Positions 11,875-23,955 of a DNA stretch of 64,000 nt are shown in pieces (within the stretch, counting starts at the first letter, position 1; each line of letters opens with the position of its first letter). The stretch covers positions 17,230,223 to 17,294,222 of the forward strand of contig NC_080043.1 of the NCBI RefSeq assembly GCF_012489685.1, written 5' to 3'. A program made the position numbers and the translations under genes. The notes below the pieces were generated by a model. It saw only the letters and a program-made list of their open reading frames with translations. It was not told the origin of the DNA and did no database searches. The stretch is from Lotus japonicus. Its lineage: Eukaryota; Streptophyta; Magnoliopsida; Fabales; Fabaceae.

Positions 11875-13203
11875 TGATGACCCTATTTTAGCAGTATTTT
11901 TAGGGTCATTTCTTTGTTTGTTTTAAGTCTTTTTCTTGAGTCTCATGTAGTGTTTCATGCATTCTCATGCATTTTTATCTTTCTTTGAGTATTTGCTTTG
12001 TTTTGTTAATTTTGTAGTTTTATAGGGACTTTTCTTGAATTTTAAGTAAAGTTTAGGACTTGCATGATTTTCTTATAATATATAAGGGACCTCTTTGCTA
12101 ATGAGCTCTTTGAGCTTCGGGATATTTGCCTTGACTTGTTGGTTAGGTTTGCTGATCAGAAACTGAAGGAAAAGGAAGACCAAGACGCATGAAATTAAAA
12201 GAGGACTTAAAGAGGAGTTAAAAGAAGCCAAAAAGTCTTTTCCAGCGAGCTTGAGCGCCTAGGCGCTAGTTGAATTTCCTGAAGCTTTTGGAATTGGCGC
12301 CTAGGCGCCAATTGCCTTCCAACGGCATTGTTTGGCCATGGAATTGGCGCTCTGAATTGGCGCCTGAGCGCCCAGACTCGTGTTTTATGCCTATAAATAA
12401 GGCTTAGGCCAATTTCTTTGAGGAGTTAGTCATTTTTACTCATTTTGGATCAAGTTTGAGAGCTGAGGAAAACCTTGGGGCTGTAGGAAGGCTTCCAACT
12501 TGTATTTTTCTCAGGTTCTTATTACATTTTCGGTATGAATTCACTAGCCATGAGTGGCTAGTTCCCTTTTTTATGCTTTCGGTTAAGAGATTCTATGTAG
12601 TTTGTTAAATCCTATCTCTATGCATGAGTTCTTGATTTAATCTTGTATTTCAATTCCATTATGCATGTTTAGGTTTGGTGCACCCTTGCTATAGGCTAGA
12701 TTATAATCAAATGGGAGTTTGTTATGATTTAGGGACATGAATTGAAATAGATCCTTCTATACTTTCTTCTAGGAATAGAGTGAGGGTAGGGTTTTGTTGG
12801 CCTGAATATATTTGCTTAAAAACCTCTTATGAATGATTAAGTATACAAGAAATTGAGCTTAACTTTCAGTTTGAGAGAATTACTTTTGTGAGGAATCAAC
12901 TAGTAAGTACATAGGCTAAAGCAACAAGAGAGAAATCAAGATGTCGCATGCATAGGATAGGTGGACTAAAGTGGATTAGATGATCAACAACCCAAGGCAA
13001 TTTTCCATCAATTGTTAATTTCAACATTTTCAACATTGCTATTTTGCAAAACCTTTGTCACAAACAACCAAAACCAATTTCAGAATTTTATTGCTTTAAG
13101 AACTTGCAAACTTTAGGCTTAAATCCACAATTCTCACTCACAATCCCTATGGTTCGATATTTTAAAACCCGGAGGTTTCTGTACATTTGCAGATTGACCA
13201 ACA
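11875..13203 (+). mobile_element. Athila/Tat-like solo LTR with GTAAC target duplication
   Basis: The 1329-bp insertion begins TGATGACCC and ends GACCAACA, and is flanked on both sides by GTAAC (11870-11874 and 13204-13208). Its last 100 bases read ACAATCCCTATGGTTCGATA and end shortly after TACATTTGCAG, the style of Athila/Tat LTR ends. A TATAAATAAGG box lies at about 12391. GGCGCCTAGGCGCC-type palindromes at about 12255-12320 are a local oddity. No internal region is present, so this is a recombination-derived solo LTR. Removing it restores the Copia integrase order. Confidence 0.8.
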
Positions 13204-13208
13204 GTAAC

Positions 13209-14242
13209 AAGTGAATTTTTTATCACATTGGTTAAGACTCAGTTTGGTCAGACAGTTAAAGCTATCAGAAGTGACAATGGGCCAGAATTTCTTCTTCCTG
13301 CATTCTATTCTGCTCAGAGCATTGTTCATCAAAGATCTTGTGTGAGTACCCCTCAACATATTCTCAATATAGCAAGAGCCTTATTGGTTCAGTCTAAACT
13401 ACCTAAGAATATGTGGTGTTATGATGTGTTGCATGATGTATTCCTTATGAATAGGATAACAAGTAAGCTTTTAAAGAATAAGTCACCATATGAGCTGCGA
13501 TATCAAGAGGTAGTGGATCTGGAAATGATGAAGATTTTTGGATCTCTTTCTTTTGCAAACTCTCTGGCTAATAACATATCCAAATTAGATCCAATGGCTA
13601 GGAAATGCATTTTCTTGGGGTTCAAGCAAGGAATGAAAGGTTATGTCTTGATTGATCTTATATCACATGATATTTTTATCTCAAGAGATGTAATTTTCCA
13701 TGAACATGTTCTGTCGTACAAAGGTTCAAATTCACCTACTTAAAATTGTCTTGATTTACAAACACAAGCAGAGTCTACAGGTGAAAAACTGAGTGTTATT
13801 CCAGAAACACAATTAGCTGAAGGAGATGAGACTAAGATAACTCCAAGTTCTCATATTGAAGAAGTAACCCTTGGTACTCATATAGTAGATGAAATTCCTC
13901 AACCTGGTTCAATCACAGCTGAGGGAGAGGTAGTAGTTAGAAGATGCACAAGACCACTCAAAAGGCCTGGACACTTGGAAAATTTTCAATATAATGCTTT
14001 ACTTACTCGCAGCAGCACTGCACACAGTATTATTCATCATTATTCTGATGAAAGGTTGTCTATTGCACACAAAACTTATGCTCTCAACATTTCTCAGGAT
14101 CAGGAGCCTTCTTCTTTTGCAGAAGCAAACAAAGATTTATACTGGCAAGAAGCCATGCAGGCATAAATTAAAGCACTTGAGATGAATGGCACTTGGAAAT
14201 TTGTAGATTTACAAGAAGGAGTAAAGCCAATAGGAAATAAAT
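13209..14242 (+). pseudogene. Copia integrase C-terminal part and start of reverse transcriptase
   Basis: The frame at 13228-13743 has the integrase words VKAIRSDNGPEF and IVHQRSCVSTPQ, then KSPYELRYQ and ARKCIFLGFKQGMKGY, all standard in the Copia integrase core and its C-terminal region. After a stop at 13741 the linker continues, with RRCTRPLKRP and SFAEANKDLYWQEAMQA. RT begins with ALEMNGTWKFVDL and is cut at 14242 by the Sirevirus LTR. The target duplication expected here, TAAAT (14238-14242), has no visible partner because the right side is missing. Confidence 0.8.
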
Positions 14243-15488
14243 TGTAAGATCAAGATTTGATCAGTGGTTGCATCTCTATATTTTGATGATTACAATTAAG
14301 GTTTTTGAGGATGAACAATTATGGTACTCTAACGTTTGTCCTTTTGAGTTGTGACAAACATGTTCTGATTCTGACCCAAGCCGATTCCATCAGAAGAAGA
14401 AGACCCAAGGGTAACCAAAAGAGAGTTCTAAAGCTTACCATCTTCATTCAGAACAGTGGCAAATCCTTCAGAAGTTCTGAAGATATAAAGCTCTCAAGAG
14501 GTACTGAAGAACCGGAGTCAGAAGTTCTGAAGACCACATGTTCTAGAAGGAACGGTCCTAAAGTAAAAGACTCAAGTTCTGAAGACCTGCAAGAAGTTGG
14601 CTCTGAAGACCCAAGCTATTCTAGCTCTGGAGTTCAGAAGTTCTGAGGAACATGTCCAGAAGCAGAAGTTGCAAGGTCAGAAGATCCAAGCTTCCGTCTG
14701 ACTCTGATCAGAAGCTTCACCAACGTCCATCTGAAGCACTCCAGATCATAAGTCAGCTGGTGAAAGGACAGGTCGCTGTCATAATACACATCGTACTGTC
14801 ATAGCCTGTCTGCCACCTACCTCGTTCAGCCTAGCAGTCTGATATTACAAGATTGCCACTCCAACAGACAAAACCCTAGCAACGGCTACACCATATGCCT
14901 TGGAGTATATAAGGGCTGAACATAGAAGAAAGAAGCTAAGAAACTTTGCTGATATTCTTGAATCCATTCTAACCGATCTCTTAGCATTATTTCTTCATTG
15001 TTCTTGAACATCTGAGTTTACTATTAGCTTTTCAGAAGCATTTCTTGTAAACCCAAAACCTTTTACAAACACCTTGTAAAGTTCCTTAAGAGACCAAGTT
15101 TGGTCAGATCTTGAGAGGACTGAATCAAGTTTGATTCAGAGTTTAGCTAGTCTTGAGAGGATCGGTTGATCAGCTTCTTAAAAGTATACTAGTGAGAAAA
15201 TCAGTGTGTTGTTAGTCACTTTGCAGGTTGCAAGTGTAGTTGTAACATTCATTGATTTTAGTGAATTACCTTCATCAGAAGAAGGAAGAAATCACCTTCA
15301 CGGGTGGACTGGATTAACTTGAACTTTTATCTCAAGTGAACCAGGATAAAATACTTGTGTGCTCTACTTCATATTCTTTAGCACCTAGTTCTTATCTTTA
15401 AGTTTGTCAAAACTTAAAAAGGGGAAAACTTTTGTTTAAAATCTCTATTCAAACCCCCCCCCCCTTTCTAGTGTTTTTCGCACCTTCA
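14243..15488 (+). repeat. 5' LTR of the outer Sirevirus
   Basis: The 1246-bp LTR starts TGTAAGATCAAGATTTGATC and ends TTCGCACCTTCA. Start and end match the LTRs of the nested minus-strand copy (TGTAAGATCAAGATTTGGTC ... CACACCTTCA). It contains many AGAAGTTCTGAAGA-type repeats (about 14470-14700) and a TATATAAGGG box at about 14907. Confidence 0.85.
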
Positions 15489-15490
15489 AT

Positions 15491-15502
15491 TGGCATCAGA
15501 GC
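15491..15502 (+). other. primer-binding site (tRNA-iMet type)
   Basis: TGGCATCAGAGC lies two bases after the LTR end. It differs by one base from the standard Copia primer site TGGTATCAGAGC, which is seen intact in the nested copy at 23942-23953. Confidence 0.8.
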
Positions 15503-15565
15503 TCCAGTTCTGATTTATACACTTAACAGTGATCAGTGATCCAGAACCTAATGTGAAAAACAACG

Positions 15566-17173
15566 ATGACCCAAGCCAATACTTCCGCTGACAATAACAA
15601 CAACAACCAACTCAGAGCACCAGTCTTTGATGGTGAAAAGTTTGAGTACTGGAAAGATAGAATCGAAAGTTATTTCCTTGGCACTGACCCAGATCTCTGG
15701 GATATGGTCATGGAAGGCTATACTGATCCAGTAGATGCTTCAGGAGTGAAGATCCCCTGTATTGAAATGACTGACGCTCAGAAGAAGCGTTTCAAGGATC
15801 ATCACAAGGCGAAGTCCATGCTGTTTAGTTCAATATCATATATTGAATATGAGAAGATCTCTGACAAAGAAATAGCAAAATCCATCTATGACTCTTTGGT
15901 CATGACGCACGAAGGAAATGAAGAAGTCAAGGAGACTAAGGCTCTTGCTCTCATAAAACAATATGAGCAGTTTAAGATGGAATCTGGTGAAACCATTGAG
16001 GAGATGTACTCAAGGTTTCAAACTCTGATTGCTGGAATCAGAGTTCTAAACAAGAGCTACTCTACTGGTGATCATGTCAAAAAGATCATCAGAAGTTTGC
16101 CTAAGGAGTGGATGGCTTTTGTCACTGCACTGAAACATTCCAGGAATCTGAACTCCTTGAAGCTAGAAGAGCTTGTGAGTCATCTCAGAAGTCATGAGAT
16201 TGAACTCAAAGAGCACAAGCCTCAAAGGAAAGACAAATCTATTGCTCTTAAGTCAAAATTTGACAAGGCGAAAGCCTATCAGGCAGAAGAGAAATATTCC
16301 TCTGAAGAATTATCAGATGCTTCTGGTGATGAAGAGCTATCTCTTCTCACAAAGAGATTGAGCAAGCTCTGGAAGAACAGACAAAGAAATGGCAAAGGAC
16401 TGAAGAAAAGTAAAGGAAGATTTGAATCTTCATCTGGTCAGAAGAAGTCATCTGGGAAGGAAGTCACCTGCTTCGAGTGCAAGGAATCTGGGCACTACAA
16501 GAGTGACTGTCCCAAGCTAAAGAAGGACAAGAGACCAAGAAATGTCTCAAGAAGAAAGCTCTTGTGACCTTTGATGCGACTGACTCTGATGAAGCTGAGT
16601 TAGAAGAAGATGAAGCTGTGGAAGCTCTGATGGCTACCACTAGCAGAGATGCTGAAGCACAGGATGATATGATAGCATCAAAAGAAGACTCAGACTCTGA
16701 GAATGACGATGAAGTATTCTCTAATTTTTCTCTATCTGAACTAAGAACTGCATTATCTGAAATAATGAAGAAACATGATGTGCTTTTAAATAAACATAAA
16801 GAGCTTAAAAGAAAATATGCTGTTAAAACCAGTACATCAGAAGTTCATGAGAAGTCAGTCTCTGGACTCATTGAAGAGAACTCATCTCTTAAAAATGACA
16901 ACTCTGTTCTTCGTGCTAAAAATGCCATGCTAGAAGATCAACTTGCATCATCTGATGTTAAGCATGAAACCTTATATGAGAAAGCGTTTCAAAGGTTCCT
17001 AGCCAAAGGCATAGACAGAAGTGTTATGGCTTCAATGATCTATGGAATAACAGAAATGAGAACAGTGGCCTTGGCTACTCCCAACCTATGAGAGATGAGC
17101 CATCTGAGCTCAAACGCGAATCTTTGCATAAGCATTTTGTTCCCGCCGGTACTGTCATTCCAGAAAAGGTTAC
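15566..17173 (+). pseudogene. Sirevirus gag, frameshifted, interrupted by a Gypsy LTR
   Basis: The first frame (15566-16567, 333 residues) begins MTQANTSADN. It contains the gag core (APVFDGEKFEYWKDRIESYF, KETKALALIKQYEQFKMESG, EEMYSRFQTLIAGIRVLNKS) and one CCHC zinc knuckle CFECKESGHYKSDC at about residues 302-315. A small shift near 16535 moves the frame to 16564-17091, which carries an acidic stretch and a coiled-coil-like segment. A second shift near 17050 follows, and the gag continues to 17173, where the Gypsy solo LTR with GTTAC duplications is inserted. The same protein resumes at 25818. Without the two shifts and the insertion it would be a standard Sirevirus gag. Confidence 0.85.
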
Positions 17174-19746
17174 TGTAAGACCCAGGATTTTAGAATTAAA
17201 ATTAATTAATTAATTTCCACCTCACGCATAAGATTCTGTTTAAGCGTGAGTGGAACTCGACTTATGTTTGATGTTTGGATTAGCGTTATGAAGAAGAAAG
17301 TTCAGGAAATGGTTAAGAATAGTTATATAGTCGCTATAGGTTATAGCACGAGCTTTATTCACTTCCGCCTTAGGGCAAAAACATTAGAAAATGGCTAATC
17401 TGCTCTTAAAGCACTGTAGAAACGATATTCAAAAATATTCAGAGGAATATAAGAATTTCTCTTATTCCTTTCCTTGACAAGCGTTTCGATACGAAACCCT
17501 GGAATGTACGAACGTCCGATTCTAGTTCTCGGAGGTTTGCCGAAACTGAATCCCTGATAGCTCAAGAACCTTTAAATAAAAGGTCGATGGAGACTTTTTC
17601 CATTCGAAGCTTCAAACGAAGATTCCATCCGCGTTTCCTGATTTCTTTCGACGTTTCCAACCTTTCTTCGGAAGGAAGTTTCTTCATCCGACGTCAAACG
17701 CAAAAAGTAGTTTTGCGGCATATTTCAACCCATACTACGTTCAAGCTATTTTCTCACTTAAATGAACCAGGAACAAGTATCGACATTTTATAGAGAGATA
17801 CTTAACTCTGATGCATAATATGACAACTTCATATTTGTTCTGATCGGCTCACAAATATTCTTTAGCTCAGTTTTTACTCATTTCTTTGTCCATGGATCAT
17901 TTTAATTTGCTCAAAGTGATCCAAACTAATATTTCATTATTTCATAGAGTCTCTCATAATTTTTGGTATAGTAATATATCAACTCTATATTTTTCTCTTA
18001 ACTTTGTGAGCTAAATTCTTCAGTGTCTAAATCAATTCGTACCGGTTTTATAAATATCTTCCCTATATATCTAATAATCCATCCTCATCCTCTGTGACTC
18101 ACGTTCACTCCCTCCTTTTCTTTCATTGTCACGTTTCTTTCTTTCTCTTGCAGTAGACCATAATTTTTCTTTCTTATTCTTCTTCTTCTCTATTTCTATA
18201 TATATATATCTCACCACTTGTTGCAACTCACGTTCTCTCTCTCAGAAGCATCACCACCAGACTTCAATATTTATTCATTTCCTTTCTTTTCATTTCTTTT
18301 GCTGCAGCTCACCAATTCTTTCCACTTATTCTTCCTCTCTTTTCTTTCCCCTGGGCAGCATAAAAAAACGCACATCATGGTCCCTTTTCCTCCCTCACGT
18401 GATTCCTCTCTTGTGCAGCACCATCATCTTCATCTTCCAATTTTATGGTAAAACTTCTTCTCTTTTCTTTGATCATCTTTTTAGTCAATTAAATTTACCC
18501 TTTTAGTTTCCACACCTAGTATCTTCATTAAAGTTATGACTATGGAAAGGATCTAGTGAACCATGGTTTTTATTTCCAAAAAGGTTGAGTTCTTGTCTTT
18601 GTAAAATTTTCAATTAGAGCTTTTTCCAAAGTGCTTTTACAAATGTTATTCCCCATCACCGGATCTATGGATTTCCCCGATTAGTTTTCTAAAAAGTTGT
18701 TTTTTTGAGTTAAGTGATTTTGAGATTTTAATGATTTTAATTTAAGCCTTGATTATTTATTTTTTAAATGTAAAAGAAATGGCTTTGGAAGTGATTTTAG
18801 GAAAAAGGAAAATTTATACATGGTTATGTAGATGTGGCCGAGCCTATGGCATGTGTTTTGGGTTTGGAAAATCAATTCTGAAACTTGTTTTTGTTTAGTG
18901 AAAATCATAAGTTAAGTTTATGGACTAAAAGTTTAGTGTGGGAAAACTTTAGGATTAAAGCACAAGAGGCTGAGAAGTTTTGGGTTAAACCGGAGTTTTA
19001 AAAGTCTTGGGGTTTGTTTGATAAATTTATAAAAGATTGAGGGTTGAAAAAGAACTTACTTTTATGTGAGGACCTTTTCGTGATTATGTGCTTATCAAGG
19101 GACTAGGGTTGACTTATTTAAAAATTGAGGAGTTGTTTGCGAAATGTGTTTTTTTAAGGACCTTTCTTTAAAACTCACAAATATTTTATCTTTGGACTTT
19201 AGTCCTTGAAACATAAAGTTTGGGCATTTAGCCTAAGTGAGCTAGAAAGATTGGCTAAGTTTGTTCTGGAACTTTAGATGTGACTTTAGAGGCTAAGGTT
19301 TAGTATGTGAACTTGTGAAGGGTACGAAGGACGAAAGCGCCTTGCGACGAAGCTAAAGAATAGAAGGAAGCGAGCCGACGCGGAAAACAAAGATGTGATA
19401 GGATTGGAGTTGCAGTTTAAGAAGAAAATTGGCTAAGGTAAGGGTAACTCAGTTTTAGAGTGTCTTTGAGTCTTGCCTGCTTTTATCGGACTGCATGCGT
19501 TTGAGATGAAGATGTTTATATTGATTGGCAGATGATTATGATTATTATGCTGAATTTGGATAATGTTTTCTGAAGGCTTCTGCCGAGTGAACTTATTGAG
19601 ACGTGTGTCTCCGTTTTCTGAGAGGCTTCGGCCGTTTACTGGTTTCTGTCGTTACTGCTTCCTAGTGGATGGAACATGTGGTTACTTTGGATTGGTCCTT
19701 GGTTGGGCTTTGTTGTTGTCTGACTTGGCATATAGGGCTTGAGTCA

Positions 19747-19951
19747 AGTGGCGATGAGGAGGTGTGTCCTATCATTGTCCCATCTTGCGAGATGCTAAGT
19801 GGCGATCAGGAGGTGTGTCCTATGATTGTCCCGTCTTGTGTGACGTTAAGTGGCGATTAGGAGGCGTGTCCTATGATTGTCCCGTCATGTATGACGTTAT
19901 AAGTGGCGATGAGGAGGTGTGTCCTATCATTGTCCCGTCTTGAGAGACGAT
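19747..19951 (+). repeat. four-copy tandem repeat in the Gypsy solo LTR
   Basis: A unit of about 51-53 bases beginning AGTGGCGATGAGGAGGTGTG and containing CCTATCATTGTCCCGTCTTG is repeated four times with small changes. Each unit includes a short dyad around TCTTGnGAGACG. The corresponding part of the LTR at 26437-30338 has a different tandem array (28870-29290). Confidence 0.75.
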
Positions 19952-20225
19952 ATTGATCGATCCATTTTGTTAGCGACATATAGTTGAATTATAGGGAACT
20001 AACACCCGACCCTATGTTGGATTTTCGTATTGGGTTACTGATATCTGATTTGATGTTACATTGTTGAGGTTATTATTATCTGAGTTCGATATATGTTTAA
20101 GTTGTTGATATATGAGTTGAGTTATGTTGCTAGTTATTTACCATGCCAGGTAATTAAATTCGAACAACATGATTTTCTCTTTTATACATGGTAATTGCAT
20201 GGAGTTAACCCTTTCTATTTGCTAC

Positions 20226-21530
20226 TGAAGGTGTGAAAAACGACTAGAAGGGGGGGTTGAATAGCGTTTTCAATATAAAAACTTTCCCCTTAAGTTTTAA
20301 AGTAAATCTTTTCGGTTTCTCTAAGATAGATGGTGCAGCGGATAAAGATAGAGAGAAGAGAGAAGCACACAAGTATTTTATCCTGGTTCACTTGATAAAT
20401 CCCTCAAGCTAATCCAGTCCACCCGTTAAGGTGATTTCTTCCTTCTTAGAATGAAGGCAATCCACTAATCAGATAATTGTTACAACTGCACTTGAAACCT
20501 ACAAGTGACTAACAATACACTGACTTAGCTCACACTAAGATTCACTCTCTTAGTCTTCTCTAGGATCCGATCAACCTTGATCTCCTAAAGGAATCACCAC
20601 TAAGATTCACTCTCTTAGTCTTCTCTAGGATCCGATCAACCTTGATCTCCTAAAGGAATCACCACTAAGATTCACTCTCTTAGTCTTCTTAAGGATACTG
20701 ACCTACCCGGTCCCTTAAGGAAAATCAAACAACTGTTTGAGGTTGGTGTTTACAAAGGTTTGCTTCTAAATAAGCTGAGTGTAAACTAAATAAGAACAGA
20801 TGAAGAAAGTAGAGGCTTGAATCTTTTCTTGTATTGCAGCTCTGGGTTTCTCTCACTCTTCTCGCTCTCTTTTTCTTTCTTCTTTTCTTCAGCCTTTTAT
20901 AGTCCAAGGTGCAAAGGATATTTCTGTTGAGAGAATATGACCGTTGGAGGGCATTTCTGGAACTTCCAGAACCTGCAGTGGCTGAACTTTGGTAGGTAGG
21001 CATTTCAGAATAGTACACTGCTCTTGTACTTCTCGATAGAGACATTTGCCTTTAACCATTGACTTCTGATCAGAGTTATGCTTCGTGTTGGAACTTGTGA
21101 AGCTTGGTGATCAGAGTCAGAGGGAAGCTTGGATCCTCTGACCTTCGTAACTTCTGCTTCTGGACCTTCAGAGCTTCTGAACCTTCAGAGCCTCTGGTCC
21201 CTCAGAGCTTCTGGTCTTCAGATCTTCTGATCCTCTGATCTTCTGATCCTCTGATCTTCAGATCCTCTGATCTTCAGATCCTCTGATCTTCAGAGCTTCT
21301 GATCCTCTGATCTTCTGATCTTCAGAACTTCTGTTCTTCAGATCTTCTGATCCTCTGATCTTCTGATCTTCAGAACTTCTGACGAATATATCTTCTGGTG
21401 TCAGAATCAGAACCTGTTTGTCAAAACACTCAAGACAAACATTAGAGTATCATAGTTGTTCATCCACAAATAAATACTTGTTATCATCAAAACATAGAGT
21501 TGTACCACATGACCAAATCTTGATCTTACA
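20226..21530 (-). repeat. 3' LTR of the gag-only Sirevirus
   Basis: Ends are TG...CA on the minus strand (TGTAAGATCAAGAT ... CACACCTTCA). It carries a three-copy, roughly 60-65 base direct repeat (about 20534-20710, word CACTAAGATTCACTCTCTTA) and a TCTTCAGATCCTCTGA array (about 21175-21390). A short frame of 106 codons on the minus strand occurs identically in both LTRs and is part of the LTR, not a gene. Confidence 0.9.
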
Positions 21531-21559
21531 ATCTCCCCCTTTTTGATGATGACAAAACC
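21531..21559 (-). other. polypurine tract region of the gag-only Sirevirus
   Basis: On the minus strand the sequence GTCATCATCAAAAAGGGGGA, followed by GAT, abuts the 3' LTR start. This is the primer region for plus-strand synthesis and has the motif known from Sirevirus elements. Confidence 0.8.
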
Positions 21560-22195
21560 ATGTATTTTGATGAACAACTCTAAACAAATAAACTGAATAC
21601 ACTCAGAGTATAAGGTATCAGAGTTAAAACTTATCCTGATGTGTATAGTTTATCTTGCTCCTTCTGAATCCAAGACTCGTGCTTGATTCTGAGCTAAGCT
21701 CCCCCTGAATCTAATACTTAATATCAACGTTAGTAATATCTAGATTCTGAGCTTAATAAAATAGGAGTTGTCAAGATACTATAAGTTCTCCCCCTTTTTG
21801 TCATAAGCAAAAAGAATGAAGGTGGAGGGAAAAAAAATAGTAAGAGCATAAGACGAAATACTCCCCCTCAGAAGGAATACCAAGGGATTCTTGGCTTCTG
21901 ATTAGCATATCTTCTGATGAGAGTAGAAGTGTGGTTCTGGTGACATCTCCGTTCTGGACAAAATTTCATCTTCAGATACTTCAGAATGAGAAGCTAGGAA
22001 CCTACTCTTCTTCTGATGACGCAAGTCAGAAGTTGTAGTAGCATCTTCTGATGTTGTTGCTTCTGGTTCGACAAGTTCTGAGTCTTTGTTTCTTTCTGAA
22101 ACGGTCATGCTCATCTCTGCAAGCTTTTTCAGCTAGCTTTGACTTGATCAAATCTTACTCCACTGATGCCTCCAAGATTAACTTCACCTTCAGGT

Positions 22196-23881
22196 TCAAG
22201 TTTTGGATCTTGGGACATATGCCTTTCTCCCATCATGTGTTGCTTGCATCCACTGTCCAGGTTCCATGGTTGGAGTTTCGATGGACCTATTGAAGATATC
22301 TGCAACATATATAATCTTATCCCTAGGTACCCACTTTCTGGGTCCTTTCTTGTTAGTTAGCCCAGAAGCTCTGACAACTTTGGGTCTTTCAACAGGATAA
22401 TATAAAGGAATTTGAGCATGATATTTTGACATAGAGAAAGTTCCTTTCTTAAGAGATGATGCAGCAACTTCAGAAGATTTAGAATAGAAAATGCTATATA
22501 TTCCATTTCTGCTTACGCCATAGATCATTGAAGCCATTAAGCTTCTGTCTACGCTTTTAGCCAGGAATCTTTGAAAAGACTTTTCATACTTAGATTCATT
22601 TCTACAATCAGAGGCATCACAAGCAACTATATCTTCTAACTTAGCAATCTGGTTCTTAAGCACAGAGTTAGAATTTACCAAAGCATGATTATCATTTTTC
22701 AAAACAGAAATAATTTTCTCATGTTCAGACGAAGTTTCAGAGGCAGCAGAGAAATTCTTTTTCAACCTTTTATGCTTAGTCAAGAGAGAGTTATATTTAT
22801 CCATAATTTCAGACAAAGCATCTTTAAGTTCAGAAGTTGAGAAAGAATCAAATACCTCATTTTCATCGTCAGAGTCTGGATCTCCTTCTGATTCTGAGTC
22901 AGAGTCAACAGCTTCCTTTGACTCTGCTCCTTTGTCTTTGACAATAGCTATGAGTCCTTGACTTTCACCATCAGAGTCAACATCCTCTGACTCTGATTCG
23001 TCAAAAGTCACCATCAGACTCTTCTTGGTCTTGAAATGCTTCTTTGACCTTTCGTCCTTTGATGAACCTTTGTATTTGCTCTGCCTGTGCTTCCAGATGC
23101 AGTTGAACTTTCTGGATATCAGAGTCAGCTCATCTTCATCAGAATCTTCTTCAGAGGCTTCTTCTGCTTCTGCTTGGATAGCCTTAGCCTTTTCAGATTT
23201 GGATTTCAAGGCTATAGACTTCTTCTTCTGATTCTGATGTTCAGCACGCTTTAGTTCATGACACTTCAGTATGCTGATGAGTTCTTCTAAACTCATATGC
23301 TCAACATCTCTTGTAAGCTCTATTGAAGTCACTAAAGGCATCCAGCTTTCAGGAAGACTTCTGATGACCCTTATGACATGATCTTTTGTAGTGTAGCTTT
23401 TGTTGAGAGGTCTTATTCCAGCTACGAGCAACTGAAATCTGGAAAACATATCTTCAATGGATTCGTCAGTTTCCATTTGGAAGGATTCATACTGCTTGAT
23501 TAGAGACAACGCCTTTGTCTCTTTCACTTTCTTGTTTCCTTCATGAGACATCTGCAAGGATTCAAAGATGCCCTTGGCGGAATCACGATCAGTAATTTTC
23601 TCATATTCTTCATATGAAATGGCACTTTGCAGAATAGATCTTGATCTGTGATGATCTCTGAATTCCTTCTTTTGATCTTCACTCATCTTCTTCCTTGGGA
23701 TCTTTACACCATGTTCATCGACAGGAGGGGTGTAGCCATCAACAACAAAATCCCAAAGATCAGGATCAAAGCCAAGAAAGAAGCTTTTGATTCTGTCTTT
23801 CCAGAAATCAAATCTCTGACCATCAAAGATAGGTGGTCTTGCACTGTATTGATATTTGCTTGTAGTAGTGGTGGAATCCAT
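22196..23881 (-). CDS. Sirevirus gag protein without zinc knuckle (561 aa, intact ORF)
   Basis: The uninterrupted frame starts MDSTTTTSKYQYSARPPIFD and carries the gag core in the same order as the outer copy: FDGQRFDFWKDRIKSFFLG near residue 19, KVKETKALSLIKQYESFQME near 138 and MFSRFQLLVAGIRPLNKSYT near 164. Acidic serine-rich tracts and a coiled-coil-like segment follow (LKNDNHALVNSNSVLKNQIA). Where the outer copy has its CCHC knuckle, this protein goes directly from the lysine-rich KYKGSSKDERSKKHF to KTKKSLMVTFDES; the knuckle and its flanks are missing. The C-terminus (WVPRDKIIYVADIFNRSIET ... YVPRSKT) overlaps, in another frame, a protease active-site motif. Gag forms the particle that packages RNA; RNA binding here would have to rely on basic tracts. 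Confidence 0.85.
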   Translation of the reverse strand: MDSTTTTSKYQYSARPPIFDGQRFDFWKDRIKSFFLGFDPDLWDFVVDGYTPPVDEHGVKIPRKKMSEDQKKEFRDHHRSRSILQSAISYEEYEKITDRDSAKGIFESLQMSHEGNKKVKETKALSLIKQYESFQMETDESIEDMFSRFQLLVAGIRPLNKSYTTKDHVIRVIRSLPESWMPLVTSIELTRDVEHMSLEELISILKCHELKRAEHQNQKKKSIALKSKSEKAKAIQAEAEEASEEDSDEDELTLISRKFNCIWKHRQSKYKGSSKDERSKKHFKTKKSLMVTFDESESEDVDSDGESQGLIAIVKDKGAESKEAVDSDSESEGDPDSDDENEVFDSFSTSELKDALSEIMDKYNSLLTKHKRLKKNFSAASETSSEHEKIISVLKNDNHALVNSNSVLKNQIAKLEDIVACDASDCRNESKYEKSFQRFLAKSVDRSLMASMIYGVSRNGIYSIFYSKSSEVAASSLKKGTFSMSKYHAQIPLYYPVERPKVVRASGLTNKKGPRKWVPRDKIIYVADIFNRSIETPTMEPGQWMQATHDGRKAYVPRSKT

Positions 23882-23941
23882 GAGTTTTTCACACTGGCCC
23901 GGATCTACTGAACACTGTTAAGTGTGGTAATCAGAACTTGC

Positions 23942-23953
23942 GCTCTGATACCA
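23942..23953 (-). other. primer-binding site of the gag-only Sirevirus
   Basis: On the minus strand TGGTATCAGAGC follows the 5' LTR after two bases. It matches the 3' end complement of initiator tRNA-Met used by most Copia elements. Confidence 0.9.
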
Positions 23954-23955
23954 AT

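Larger units (their letters stand above)
9521..14242 (+). mobile_element. decayed Copia retrotransposon (RE1-like), interrupted twice
   Basis: It has a short 5' LTR, a primer site TGGTATCAAGCTCC, gag, a protease/GAG-pre-integrase region, an integrase core and the first residues of reverse transcriptase, in the order gag-PR-IN-RT that defines Copia. It is split by an Athila-like solo LTR (11875-13203) and cut off at 14242 inside the RT start by a Sirevirus. The missing RT-RNase H part and 3' LTR are not found further right, so they were lost with the deletion that ends the nest at 34429. Many stops and shifts show it is old. Confidence 0.8.

Noticed and set aside
18126..18506. Phe/Ser-rich 126-codon frame
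   Set aside because: It is a TC-rich leader stretch of a Gypsy LTR read as Phe, Ser and Leu. The same composition occurs near 8570-9030 and there too has no gene.
19747..19951. Regular repeats that might suggest a CRISPR-like array
   Set aside because: The units are direct tandem repeats without unique spacers, inside a plant LTR.
20725..21045. 106-codon minus-strand frame, repeated identically at 24455-24775
   Set aside because: It lies inside both LTRs of one recent Sirevirus, so duplication reflects the LTR pair and not gene conservation. It has no recognisable domain.
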